Positions 12,303 through 23,802 of a stretch of DNA of 64,000 bases are shown in pieces. Source of the stretch: Brassica napus (Eukaryota; Streptophyta; Magnoliopsida; Brassicales; Brassicaceae); NCBI RefSeq assembly GCF_020379485.1, contig NC_063448.1, positions 20,545,726 through 20,609,725 on the forward strand, read 5' to 3'. Position numbers and translations under genes: made by a program. The notes under the pieces are model-generated. The model saw only the letters and a list, made by a program, of their open reading frames with translations. It did no database searches and was not told the DNA's origin. Within the stretch, counting starts at the first letter, position 1; every line of letters begins with the position of its first letter.

Positions 12303-12923
12303 TTATTCTTTACTTAGAACACCTTCATGTTCCGGTTTTGGAGTTGGCTTGCACAACATGTAGGGGCCGAGGCTTTTAGTCTCCTTCATGGTCACTAGCA
12401 CGTAATTATTTGGAGCTGTGTGGTGTTGGAACTTCTCTACAAACTCCTTGTACATTCGGACCTTAAGGTCTCTCCAATCTAACACTTGTTGAGTGCTTTC
12501 TTTTAACCACCATTGGTAGGCATTTTGGGTAAAGGCTTGGACAGCTTGCGTCAGCCTCTTGTCCTTGGGAATTTTTTTGGACCATAGCCACTTATACATG
12601 TTCATTTCCCATATTAGATACACCTCTGAGTTCCTGCTTAAACCTGAAAACACTAAGGTGTCAGATGTATAAGCACAACTTTTGATTACTTCCCTCTTTT
12701 GGCCGATTGGTGTACTATATGGAACTGTCCATGAGGGGTCTGGTGGTTTTGGCTCAACATTATCAGTCTCAGGTGCATCTCCAGAACTATATTTTCTCTT
12801 TTGTGGTCGTTGGCCTTGTGCCTGATTTCTGACCGGATTGTTTCTTTCTTCCAACCGATCCAATTGGGCCTTTATCTTTTGAATAGTTGCCATCAGATCT
12901 TGGTTGTGTGCTGCCTCTCCCAT
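12303..12923 (-). CDS. Retrotransposon gag-like protein
   Basis: 206-codon frame starting MGEAAHNQDL. The first third has a short coiled-coil-like segment (LMATIQKIKAQLDRLEERNN) and a basic, proline-rich linker. The second half resembles the plant retrotransposon gag core: RNSEVYLIWEMNMYKWL, then QAVQAFTQNAYQWW and YKEFVEKFQ. There is no zinc knuckle before the stop. It lies just downstream of the 5' LTR and primer site on the same strand, as a gag should. A truncated near-identical copy sits at 30393-30647. The frame may be capsid-like and possibly still translated, but this is not shown. Confidence 0.65.
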   Translation of the reverse strand: MGEAAHNQDLMATIQKIKAQLDRLEERNNPVRNQAQGQRPQKRKYSSGDAPETDNVEPKPPDPSWTVPYSTPIGQKREVIKSCAYTSDTLVFSGLSRNSEVYLIWEMNMYKWLWSKKIPKDKRLTQAVQAFTQNAYQWWLKESTQQVLDWRDLKVRMYKEFVEKFQHHTAPNNYVLVTMKETKSLGPYMLCKPTPKPEHEGVLSKE

Positions 12924-15008
12924 TTCTTCCTGAAAACACTCTCAAAGATCAAGTGAAAATAAGGGAATTGATGGTCGAGCAAGAACAATGAAATAATGCA
13001 AACTATTTTACTAAACCGAGAAATATGAAAATATGGACCGACAAATGATATAAACTAAGATACAATATTTTTCTTTGGTTTACTGAATGCAATTTCGACT
13101 ATATGATATGATAATAAACACAAATGTAATGAACTATGGAATGAAATATGGAAAGAAAAACTAACAATGATTTTTTTGGATTTTCTTATAATGAAACAAT
13201 CAAACCACAATATGCAAATGATATAATCTAAGCTTTAAAATATTTTTTTTTCTCGTTTTTTGAATGCAGGCACGAAATAGAAAGCTAAAATATGGTATGA
13301 GAAATATTATGGGAATGATTCTTTTTGGCTTTTAATTTTTACTTGATATGCAATGCAAACAAAAATGAAACAACTTAAACGCAGATTTTTATGGCTTTTC
13401 TTTTTATGGAAACTAATGAATTCAAACAATTAGGACTATTTTTTTTTTTGAATTTTCGTGGATCAAACTATCTAACTCCTTCTTCTTTATTTTTCTTTTC
13501 TGGTTATAAAAGTGATGAACAGCAAGAACATAAATAAAATGCAGAAACAAAACTTGAAACAAAAGATAGTTTTTATGGGGTTTTCGATTTATAAAATGCA
13601 AGCAAATGAAATATGATGCAAGTATAGATATCACCTGATTCATGAACTTAAGCTCTGAAACCAAAATGTTGTAGGCATATGGGGGGGGGGGGGGGGGGGG
13701 GGGGTAACCCACGAATTGATAGATGATGGATCCAAGGCTACAACCTGAAAACAAAGAGAAGAGGTTCTTATGAGTTTTTATGATTTTAGATGTGAATAAA
13801 AATAAATATGAATATGAATCAGAATGATGGGCGAAATGAATGCTATTCTATTGGTATGAAAACAAAGTAAATGATGATAGATGGAGATGAGATCTTTGTT
13901 GCTGGATGTGTATTACTCTCAACAAGGATCGATGGATGGAAGATGAATGAAGATGGAACCGGTATTGCTGGATGTGTATCACTCTCAAGATCGGTTAGTG
14001 GTAGAAATGGATTGATGGACACCACAAAGATCTATGGAAGAGATCCTTGATAAATCAGATTGCTCCAGAGTCGCTTCTCACACACTCAAAAGACTTAGAA
14101 CAATAGTTTTGACCAATCTTATAAAATACGCTATACGCTGGTCGGGCGGTGAACTACCGTATAACACTTAATTGTATATACGGATGTTTATGCGGGGTAT
14201 ATACGGAAAATATTCTAGAAAGAAAAATAGAATATTTGGTGATTATAGTGATAAATCTTAAATATATCACATAAATTTGTATAGTTCTAAATATTTTCTA
14301 ATTTAAATAAAGAGTAAAATTTCAAATATATACTAAGATCTTTTTTTTTGTAGAAACTGGATGTAAAATAAAGAATTTCATTATAAAAAAAACATTCAGG
14401 ACAATAAAATACAACATCTAAACTTTTATATTCTGCAATGGTAAAAAGATGGGTGAAACAAGGAGAGACTACACGTTCCTACAAAATATGGAATCACAAA
14501 CCTAAAGTAAAGTAATTGTCTTAATTGGTCTTTTTAATTCAAGCTAAAGCTTCCAAAACATGTCAGCGTCTAAATTAACCGAACTATAAAATTCTGTACA
14601 CCAAAGTTGCGTATAACGTATAGTCGGCGCATGTACGGGAATATCGGTTCGGTTTGGGTTTATTTTGGTTCGGTTTAGTTCGGTTTGGTTTAGATTTAGT
14701 TCGGTTCACTTTATTATGGTTTGGTTTTCGGTGTAGTTCTTTTTGGTTATTAATATGTTGGTAACAAAGACTTGTAAGCCTTCCAAAACCGTTTAACTAA
14801 TAGACTATTTTCATCTGCTTTCGTCTTTATTGATTCTAGAAGAACTTATGTTAGATAACCTTACGTTTAGACAACGGAAATTGGGGAATATATGATGAAT
14901 AAGAGAGACGGCGACAACTTTAGATGCTTATAGTTTTTAGGTTTTGCTTTTAATACGATTTTTAGGTATTACGTATTAGGATTAGAATTAGAGTATATAT
15001 AATAGTAA

Positions 15009-15276
15009 CTAGGATTTTTCCTGCGCCATGCGCAGAAATAGTAATTTTTAACATATTTTTTATTTCAAAAGAAAATTTTGATTTATATTTCAACATTATT
15101 AATTTATATTTTAACTTCAATTGTTATAAAAAATCATAAACGTATTTTTGTAATCTTATTTCTTTTGATTTGGTATAACTATTTAAATTTGATTTTATTT
15201 AAATTTTAATAAAGATAAAATTAGATTTTATAAAAATAGTTTTAATTGTATTATTGTGTTTAATGATTATTTATTT

Positions 15277-15321
<45 letters not shown>

Positions 15322-15845
15322 TCCCATATAATTTTAAATATAAATATATATATATATTTACATATAAATATAAATTCTAATAAATTTGAGACTTTGTTTG
15401 TTTTAGTTAAACCGAAAAATATTTTTGTTAATTTAAACGATGAAGATGAACAGATAAATTTAAATAATGTTTAAATATTTAACTATCAATTTTTTTTGGA
15501 TTAGTGTAACTTTATTTAGTTTATTTTTATTAATGTGAGATACATATATATTATTATTTTAATTGTGATATATCAATTATTAATATATTTAATAGTTTAC
15601 CGTAAATAATTATTTATATGGAAAATTGACATTAATGATGATATATGAGTTATTTTTATTACCATATTTAAAATCTTTGCAAAAAAATTTAAATTTTTAT
15701 AAGAAAATTTTACATCTCACAATTAATATGATGCCATGTCACTATTTTCTAAAACCATGTCATCTATTTTAAGTGTCATGTCATCTTTTTTTCAGCGAGA
15801 ATGATTGTAGTGACGACATGTGTATAAATCACTTTGAAAATATAG
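15009..15845 (-). mobile_element. Probable non-autonomous Helitron (minus strand)
   Basis: On the minus strand the sequence shows the hairpin TGCGC-ATG-GCGCA, a short AT linker and CTAG (15012-15009), followed by host T, the canonical Helitron 3' end. The 5' end is less certain. A likely start is CTATATTTTCAAAGTGAT near 15845, close to the expected TC start. It has no ORF. The same element is in block B with CTAG at 32735. Confidence 0.5.
15277..15322. repeat. (TA)n microsatellite
   Basis: Long TA dinucleotide run inside the LTR insertion. Block B has a longer, two-part version at about 33003-33107, so the array changed length after the duplication. Confidence 0.9.
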
Positions 15846-17199
15846 TCTAGGGGATGTTTGCTTCATAATTGTGAACTTATAAAAATATAGAAGGTAAGGC
15901 AAAAAAAAAAACAAAACTGTAACTAAATAAATTCACAATGTTAGTATACATATATATCTATTGTTTATTAATAGATAAACATATTGGATTATCGGTTTGG
16001 TTCGGTTTAAAACCAAACCAAACCAAATCATTCGGGTTGAGTAAACATGAACCAATTGGGTTATGTAAAAATCATGGTTTGGTTTGGTTCGGTTTACCTT
16101 CGGTTTGATCGGTTCGGTTCGGTTTGGTGTTTTTGCCCACCCATAGTACTGATTTACAACACAAACTAATTGAGCTTATATAGGCTCAACCTTAGGACTC
16201 TCTAACAGTCTAAAAATGATAAAAGGAAACTAATAAAGTCGAAATAATAAACTTAGAAGCAAAGGAATTGATGGCTCCATGAAAACTAGCTGTTGGAGGC
16301 TTAATGATGAGAATATTGGCCAAATGAATGTAGATGGTGTTCTCCTTGTATCTGGACGGTTTGAGGGGGTAAGTGAGCTTCCTGTGAATCTTCTTTATGG
16401 TCTGTAAAATGCTGATGTCGTGCATAGACTGAAAGAAAAAGAGCTGTTGGAGTTTTAATGCTTGAGAGTCCAAATAAGACAAGTTGAAGTAAATAAAGAT
16501 CCGCCTGACCCTCTGGGTGTTGGTACATCTAAGAACGTCTTGGATGTCTTCTGGATGGATGATATGATCTCCTGGCTTCCAAAGAAATGTTTGGTTCGAG
16601 CCAAATTGAAGAGGTTGGCAACTTTCTATAATTGATGTCGGTTTGGCCGGTTTTGGGAAATTGATTGTATCTTTGTTATCCCTTGACCAATTCTTCTGAT
16701 TTTAGGCTTTCTTGAAAGCTAAGACATTCATCTTGAATCCCATGAATATTTCTGGAGAAGATCGGTTCATGGATTCGCTGAAATCCACTTCTAATAGCTG
16801 ATACTCGGAGCTGGACGACTGGAAAACTTCCAGTTTGTAAAATCCATAACTTCTTCCTCCGTGAATAATTTCTTGTAATTACAAGCCTCAGTGATGAAAT
16901 TTTTAGTTGGCCTTCTGTTAAAATTGGTTTCATGCCCTTTCTGTTAAAATTGGTTTCATGCCAAAATCCCTTCTGGTTGCTGAGATATGCGCCTTGGACT
17001 GAACCTATGTTGCTTGTATCTCCTAGGTGACCGGTTTGGAAATTTTGGTGAGATTCTGGTTGAGCCACGGATTTCAGGACTACAACACAATAGGAAGTAT
17101 TATTAACAATGTAGATAGCGCCAATAACCAAACTAAGCTGACTAGTTACTCAGATTAATTTCTTAGCAATGTATATGTTTTCTTCTAAGATATATTGAA

Positions 17200-17202
<3 letters not shown>

Positions 17203-17250
<48 letters not shown>
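17203..17250. repeat. (AT)n microsatellite
   Basis: Long AT run just outside the gag-only retrotransposon. The block B equivalent near 34957-34976 is much shorter. Confidence 0.9.
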
Positions 17251-17488
17251 TTTTTGATTAATTTAGAGATATTCCACACTTTGAAATATCTCAGACTAAT
17301 TCCCAACGAAAAAAAAATTCACAGATAATTTCTTTTTTTTTGGATATTCAAATGGCTTTAAGATCAACAGGGCAATTCATTCTCTAGCGAAAAGCACCGT
17401 ACTGAATTCTTATACATAATACATGATACATCGTTTTGCTCATTCCCCTACTAGCTATGTAATCCGCAATTAAAAATAAACACATCAC

Positions 17489-17529
17489 CAGGGGCGGAAC
17501 TAGAAACTAGTTTAACATGTGGCATAATT

Positions 17530-17560
<31 letters not shown>

Positions 17561-18139
17561 ATTTATTAAAATATCAAATATAATTTATTTCATTAAATTA
17601 TATTTTTAAATACATTAATCACTAAAAGATTACATTTATAAATTTCAGAAAATAGATCATATTAAATTTTTTATAATTTTAATATTACATTTTAAATAAT
17701 ATTATAAAATTATAAATAGAGCATAATATTTTTATTACAAAAAAATTATTTATTCATTTTAGTTTATTTATTTATTGATTTTATTCTAAGTACTGAAAAT
17801 ATTTGTAAAATAACTTTTAGAGTAAAATCTAAATAAATTATATTTTTATTTTGTAAAAAGTTACATTAGAGAAAGGAAAGAAAAGGAAACAATTGTGAAA
17901 GAAAGTAAAATAATTGTAGGTTGCAAAATGAAAGAAAAAGAGAAAGGTGATTAAAAGTGTAGAAACAAATTTTGAGAAAACGCTTGGTAGCTTCGAACTG
18001 AGCTAGAGAGGGTTTGGCACCACTTAATCGTTAGAACCAAAAGAGATACACGATAATGTGTTTGTTCACGTCACTAGAGACTTATATTATGTAGCATGTG
18101 GCACATGCCACACCCTCTCCACACCTGGGTCCGCCCATG
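17489..18139. mobile_element. hAT-type MITE
   Basis: The element runs from CAGGGGCGGA to TCCGCCCATG, terminal inverted repeats matching at 9 of 10 positions. It is flanked by perfect 8-bp target-site duplications CACATCAC (17481-17488 and 18140-18147), the hAT hallmark. At 651 bp, AT-rich and without a transposase frame, it is non-autonomous. Confidence 0.85.
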
Positions 18140-18147
18140 CACATCAC

Positions 18148-19375
18148 GTGAGTTGGTTTTGTAGAAAGTGCTACGATGGAAATCGACTAAATCGCCGCTT
18201 TTGCAATTCCATGCTGTGATAATTAATACGGCAGTTCATACATGAGGTTTTAAAGGATGATAATTCATAATGGACCCAGTTTCTGTGTAAGAAAATTCCT
18301 TTATTGAATGGAATAATAGTGTTTTTCAATGAAACATGCATGTTTTTGTATTTACGTTATAAATGGTTATATACTAACATATCTCCTATATATTAATCGA
18401 CAATCGTTAAAAAAATTGCAACCTTAAATTTGTATTAATTAAAAAGATATCATACTTACGTGTCACTTAATTATGATGTCAATTTATCTTACATAACAGC
18501 TTAAGAATCAATTGAAAAAATATTGGTCCAAATCTAATTATTAGAGAACATTATATTAACCCAAAATATAAAAAAACATGTATTTTTTCCTAAATAAAAG
18601 CTACGAAATTACCTAATATGATTAACATATGTATGGCAATCAATGACTATGAATAATAAAGATTTGATAACAATTTTTACATCCTTCTTCATTTTTGTTT
18701 AATTTTATATTATTAAAAAATTAAACAATCACATTAACCATACAATAAAAAATTAGATTTTTTCTTATATGTTATATTTTAATTTTTTTACAACAAATTT
18801 AAATTACAAAAATGAGAAAATCTTATATGTTATATTTTTCTTATATGGTAGATTTTTTCTTATATGTTATATTTTAAATTTTTTAAAATGACTTTAAATT
18901 ACAAAAATGTAAGTTTTCCTTAAGCATACGACTAAAAGCATTAAAATGACATATATCAATTGTATGGTTGATATGAAACCTTTCAAAACCATATGAAAAA
19001 TAAATGTCAAAATAATTCAACTGTGGAAACAATATTGTTTACTTTTTTTAAGAATGTGTTCTGTGGAAAAAATTAAGGTTTTTGTGTCATAATTTGTTTA
19101 ACGTTCAATCCGATCAATCCATGATATATTAATTATAGTTTAGTTCAAAAATTTTTAATAAAAATTGATCCGGTCTATTAGAAAGAAATTCTATAATAAC
19201 AATAAAAAACATTGTATCTTTTCAAAATAAAAAATAAAAAACATTGTATATGTATAAATAAAATGATCAAATATATAAAAAAAATTGTCGATAATATATA
19301 CAAATAAATTCATCATGCGCAAGGCTTATCCTAGTTTATAACTAAACCAATTCTTGTAGAGCGCTTTAAACACAA
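18148..19375. other. AT-rich DNA without recognisable genes
   Basis: Lies between the hAT MITE and a Helitron. It contains short repeats of a TTCTTATATGTTATATTTTA-type word at about 18755-18880. No coding or RNA feature was recognised. Confidence 0.5.
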
Positions 19376-20096
19376 CTAGATTTTGACCCGCACACCCGTG
19401 CGGGTGTTTATTTTTATTTTTGATTCAAAATAATTATTTGTTTTTATAATTAGTAAATATATATTTTAACATTTACCATATAATTAATTATATATTATTA
19501 TATTTAAACAAATTGTATCGTGAGAAGGTTTGTTGGTCGATATTGACCAAATGCTTGTGATATAGAAAAGGTTTGTTGGGCGATATTGGCCAAATGGTTG
19601 ATATATAATAATAATTGGAGTTATCCATGAAAAAAGTATTCAAATGATAAAAAAAACAATTCTTAATTTTTTTGCTCACTTTGTAATCCAAAAAGTAACG
19701 AACTAATAATATGTTATTTGTTGAATTTTCAATATATGATAATTATATGGCTTATGTTTGCCATACGAAGGTTAGAAATTTACAGTGGAGCAGTGTACGA
19801 TAATAAGATGCCATTCTATTTTTGGTGTGATTCCAAAATTTATAAGAGTTTGGATTTCTTAAAGGAAGAGGTGATGAATGATTAATATTTTTAATTAATT
19901 TTGGTTTTAGTAATATTATTGAATTGACGTTTGTTTGGGTTAACTAGGTTTGGTTAGTTGTTTAAATTAGATTTAAATGGTTTGATTTAAGTGTTAAACA
20001 TGGTTTAAGCTAGTGGCATAAACTTGTAATATTTAAGGAAAACTGAGGGTTAATTTCAATTTGTACTCCAGTTTTAATAGATTAGATGATGCAAAG
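19376..20096 (-). mobile_element. Small non-autonomous Helitron (block A copy)
   Basis: On the minus strand it begins TCTAATCTATTAAAACTGG (host A before TC) and ends with a perfect hairpin (19405-19386: ACCCGCAC, 4-nt loop, GTGCGGGT), then CAAAATCTAG and host T. These are the canonical Helitron termini with insertion between A and T. It is 721 bp with no Rep/helicase. Its 5' terminus (20096) is also the right edge of the duplicated block. Confidence 0.85.
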
Positions 20097-20229
20097 GTAT
20101 TATAAATAATAGAAGTAGATCATATATTGATCTTTGATCATCTGATCCAATCATGTTTTTTTTATGTTATAACTAACTTTAAACTAAATAACCAATTGAA
20201 AGATTAAAATTAAATTGGGGAGGAGATAA

Positions 20230-20513
20230 TCTAAACTATTAAAACAGGAGTACATTTTGTATTTAACCCTGACTTTTCCACAATAATTAGCAAGCTATGC
20301 CACTCATCAAAACACTATAGTCTTACATTTTGCTATCACATTAATTTCCTAAACAGATAAAATCGCTACTCACGTTTCTTAAATCATTCCACATGCTCAG
20401 TCTCAAATAAATTATTATTAACCACACCTACCTTATATAATTCGAAACCAATACTGAAGCTTAACCAAATAAATCGTTACTCTCATTACTAAACCATTAC
20501 GTACGGTACAGAA
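20230..20513 (+). mobile_element. Helitron 5'-end fragment, head-to-head with the previous one
   Basis: Begins TCTAAACTATTAAAACAGG after a host A and is clearly the same family as the Helitron ending at 20096, in opposite orientation 134 bp away. Its own 3' end was not found; another Helitron is inserted at 20514. It may continue beyond 23021. Confidence 0.6.
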
Positions 20514-20607
20514 TCTATATTATAATAGTTGAGTTTTTACTCACTCCTCAGCGCGCCACATCAGCGTTTTGTGGGTCTCACTTTTAAAAAATGTGAAAAA
20601 GTGTCAA

Positions 20608-20670
20608 GTCCATGGTTCGAACCCGGGTTATTAAGATATAAACACCAACATTTATACCACTAAGCTAAAT
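20608..20670 (-). other. tRNA-derived (Pol III promoter-like) segment in a Helitron
   Basis: On the minus strand there is an A-box-like TAGCTTAGTGGT (20667-20656) and, about 33 bp further, a B-box-like GGTTCGAACC (20623-20614) within CCCGGGTTCGAACCATGG. No complete cloverleaf is present, so this is a tRNA/SINE-derived relic, not a tRNA gene. Confidence 0.5.
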
Positions 20671-21214
20671 GATACTTTATACATTGATGACTGAACATAA
20701 TATATATTTATGAAGGTCAGAAGCTCTTTCTTCTTCGGCTTCCTCTGAGGGTCGGGCCTACAAGTGTATTATGGGTTTCAATTTTAAATGTTTGCAACGA
20801 TTATGGTTTTCCTATATTGTAAATTGTTGGCGTTTAACACGAGTTCGGATTCTTTTCATCATTGTCTCAAACAAGTCTGAGTAACAGAGTAGTGCCGTGT
20901 GTGTTTGTAATCTATTTTTTCACCGGTAAACTCTTTATCATGACCCCATCTTAAATCGCTTTATCATAAATGTTCCTGATTTGTAGCCCTCTGTAAACCA
21001 TATATATATATGATTCTCATCTTTGATGAACCCAATCTGCATCTCCACAAAACTCATTGATTCCTCTTAGCTTTAACCATCTTCTAGAAAATGTTTCTCT
21101 CTGCCTCTCCAGTTCCTCAAACCGGCGTCCCGGCGTCCCGGCGTCCGTCACTCAACCTTCGAGTCTCTCTGTCTTGGTCGTAGTAGTCAGAGCATAGCCC
21201 TTGGCTTCCTCCGC

Positions 21215-21795
21215 TTATGGGATTCCCTGAGCTTCAAGAAAGACAGGGAGTTTGTGGGAATCACGGTTCTCTTCCTTGATGAAAAGGTAAGTTAATCTTC
21301 GATCTATCATACTTATTTAACATAATTGTTTTAATTGATTTCCTGATTCTTTGTTGAATAATATTATTTGTAGATTCCGTGATTCATGGGTTTACTCCCA
21401 TCGGATGTGCTAATCATTACAAACCATCTTTGAAAGCATGTTCCATTGTGAAAGTCGATCATTTTGAAGTTGTTAGGTGCTCAAGCATGTACAAGATAAC
21501 TGATCATCCATTCCCCATTCGTTTCATCTCACTAACCATTATTGATGAAGTCATCACGGGTGCTCCTGAGATCAATTTCCAGTCAAGATTAGACTGTTCG
21601 ACAATCTTTAAGTGATTGCGAACACAAACCTAAAACTCCCAGGTATATTATCATATTGCATATGGGTTTATATTATGTTTCGATATCATAACTGATATTT
21701 AAACTCGCAAATGTGGTTGGGCAAATCTGTTATGTCCACGGCTCTGACCTCACCAAAGAAACAACTCGAGTCGTTATCCGTCACCTCATTGATCC
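21215..21795 (+). pseudogene. RPA1-like OB-fold (DUF223-type) gene fragment in a Helitron
   Basis: Three exon-like pieces resemble the Brassicaceae RPA70-like family. About 21215-21286 reads LWDSLSFKKDREFVGITVLF before a GTAAG donor. 21374-21642 includes IHGFTPIGCANHYKPSLKA and FEVVRCSSMYKITDHPF. 21711-21795 reads VVGQICYVHGSDLTKETTR before GTAAG. Decay is visible: the first junction is out of frame, the second piece has a shift and a TAA (FDNL-stop-VIANTNLKLP), and the acceptor before the third piece is AA instead of AG. The intact family binds single-stranded DNA. RPA1-like genes are known passengers of plant Helitrons. Confidence 0.65.
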
Positions 21796-23762
21796 GTAAG
21801 AAACAATCAACACATAATTCCCTTTATATTACTCTCTATATTGTGCTAACATCGATAATCAAAAATATTTCATACCCAAGATTTGTGGTCATCTATTTAT
21901 CTCCCTTACTTATCAATATAATTTTACACAAATCTTTATTTTACAGCTTAAAAGAAACCACAATAACCCAAACAATCAAAACATCAAAAACTAAAATCCC
22001 AAAAAAGACGAATCATTAATGATCACCTCTCTTTTTGTCTAATTTTACCAATAAAATTCAAAACAAATATATACCAAATCAACCAACTCAACTAAAACTC
22101 AACGACACATACATTGAGCTAGCTAAACAAATACAAACTATACGATCAGCTATTTAACAATTTACAAATTTACTTTCGCAGATGCTTACGAAGAAGAGGA
22201 AAACGACAACCAAGATCAGTGAAATTACCTAAACAAAAAAGCAGAGTAAGTTACAAACTCTGATAAATACAACTAACAATGATTTTTGTTTACATATTAC
22301 TCATCAAATAAAAGAGAAACAAACACAACCACACCAGGATATACAATAGACAATCCCAACATACACAAAGGCGGCAACAACATCTCCACCTGCTCACTCC
22401 TCTTGTCGTATGAAAATAGTTTACATGATCAATGTCAACAGGCCAATGCTATTGTTTTCTTATGAGAAATACATATATTCGTTTAAAATCCATTAAGGCT
22501 CAAATACTTATTGTCACTCATTTTATAATTATTTTTACAAGTCTTCATGTATTTGTTTTAAAGGTCCGGTAAAAGCAACAAGTTTAAAAAAAAAGACATA
22601 TAACCAACGTAATAAGAATAAAAAAAAATTATTACTTAATACACACAACTTACACAAATAAACTGGAGAAAAAATATTCAGAAACAAAAGGTACTCTCAA
22701 CAACCTTAATATAATTTATGTAATCTCAACAGTACAAGTAACAAATTGAAAAGACAAACAAACAATAAGTTTCAGTGACACAACAAGCAACACCACGAAC
22801 TATATCAATCACACTACTAACACAGTTTAGTCCTTCATGAGTGGAGAACAGTGCATACACAGTTCATCGTCACAACTCTAACCCTATAACAATAAAAAAC
22901 TTGAAAAACAATGATCACCCCAAAGACGCAAAATTCACAGCTACAATAACCCTAACAAATATTGAGACGACATAAGAACTCTTTCTACACCCCGCGCTTG
23001 CGCGGGGGCAATGCCACTAGTCAAAATAATAATGTAGAACCATCACCTATCTTATATTATTCATAACGAATTCTCATGTAAACTTATGACCATACATACG
23101 TAAACCAATAATCATGTAAACCTATAACCAAATGATTGATCCTAAACCAATAATCATGTAAACCTATAACCAAACGATTGATCAATAATCATGTAAATTT
23201 ATAACGAAACGATTGATCATATTTTGTTTTGCCAATTTTATGATATACCTAATTTGTTAATTTGACATTTTACAATATAATCAACTAATCAAGGTATGGT
23301 TTACCGTTTTTGTGGTTTACCAAATTTATAATTTATTTTTAATTCGGACTTATGAATATCATTATAATTTTTTTTTCCTTCCAAAACTCGATTCTATTCA
23401 ACTAATGATTCTTAATTCTACGCAAACAACATTAACTGCAGAAAATCATAACACAATATTCTTCAATTCAAAAACAAAACAACATCCAAAGATTTTTTCC
23501 TATTTTTACTCTGTCAAATAATCAAAACAGGTATCTATTAATTAACACAATCAGCATATTCTTTCAAAATAAGTATTCCTTATATGTAGTGTGTATATTC
23601 GAATGTTAATTATTGTATAATTAAAACGGAATGTGCATATTCTGTTTTGATTTTGCGTAACAATGAAAACTACCAAAAGATTGTGATTTATCCTATTAAA
23701 CCTATCATTCACATTGCCAACTATATATATCCTCTATCCTATTAAAACAATCACGCAACCCA

Positions 23763-23790
23763 CCCCCCCCCCCCCCCCCCCCCCCCCCCC
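23763..23790. repeat. Poly(C) tract, 28 nt
   Basis: Uninterrupted run of 28 C just before the RPA1-like pseudogene. It could form i-motif/G-quadruplex structures; the exact length may be affected by sequencing. Confidence 0.85.
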
Positions 23791-23802
23791 AAGAAAATAA
23801 AC

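Larger units (their letters stand above)
14114..16149. mobile_element. About 2-kb composite insertion inside the 5' LTR
   Basis: The LTR alignment breaks after TTTTGAC and resumes at TGATTTACAA, leaving about 2036 bp of unrelated DNA. It has CGGTTTGGTT-type low-complexity runs near both sides (14640-14730 and 15985-16130), long AT stretches, and a Helitron-like 3' end at 15009. No coding region was recognised. No clean target-site duplication was found, so the class of the outer insertion is unresolved. Confidence 0.6.
9395..17087 (-). mobile_element. Non-autonomous gag-only LTR retrotransposon (minus strand)
   Basis: LTRs begin TGTTGTAG and end CTACAACA. Left (3') LTR is 9395-10713; right (5') LTR is 13667-17087 and is split by an insertion. 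Flanks CAGTA (9390-9394) and CAATA (17088-17092) form a 5-bp target-site duplication with one mismatch. On the minus strand a purine-rich tract (10727-10714, AGAGGGAGGGGA) precedes the 3' LTR, and a tRNA-primer-like site reading TTTTGGTTTCAGAGCTT (13666-13650) follows the 5' LTR. The interior is only about 2.95 kb and holds a gag-like frame but no protease, RT, RNase H or integrase that I can recognise. It would therefore depend on a partner element; Gypsy affinity is a guess from the gag. Confidence 0.8.
13667..17087 (-). repeat. 5' LTR of the gag-only retrotransposon, split by an insertion
   Basis: Homology to the left LTR covers 13667-14113 and resumes at about 16150-17087. About 45 bp of LTR are missing at the junction. 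A run of 24 G (13681-13704) lies near its inner end, against 11 G in the other LTR. Confidence 0.85.
12671..20096. repeat. Segmental duplication, block A (source copy)
   Basis: This block recurs at 30378-38144 in direct orientation, 17.7 kb away. It covers the first part of gag, the 5' LTR with its insertion, an hAT MITE, AT-rich DNA and a minus-strand Helitron. By eye the copies are nearly identical, differing by scattered bases, microsatellite lengths and a few small indels. Block A holds the complete LTR element with its flanking duplication, so it is the likely source. Confidence 0.9.
20514..23020 (+). mobile_element. Non-autonomous Helitron carrying RPA1-like gene fragments
   Basis: 5' end A|TCTATATTATAATAGTTGAG at 20513/20514. 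3' end has hairpin CCCGCGC-TT-GCGCGGG (22991-23006), a short linker and CTAG (23017-23020), followed by host T. Length 2507 bp. No Rep/Hel domain is present. Inside are a tRNA-like segment on the minus strand and decayed exons of an RPA1-like OB-fold gene. Confidence 0.85.

Noticed and set aside
20608..20670. Possible tRNA gene on the minus strand
   Set aside because: Only A- and B-box-like words are present; acceptor and anticodon stems do not form, so it is called a tRNA-derived relic.
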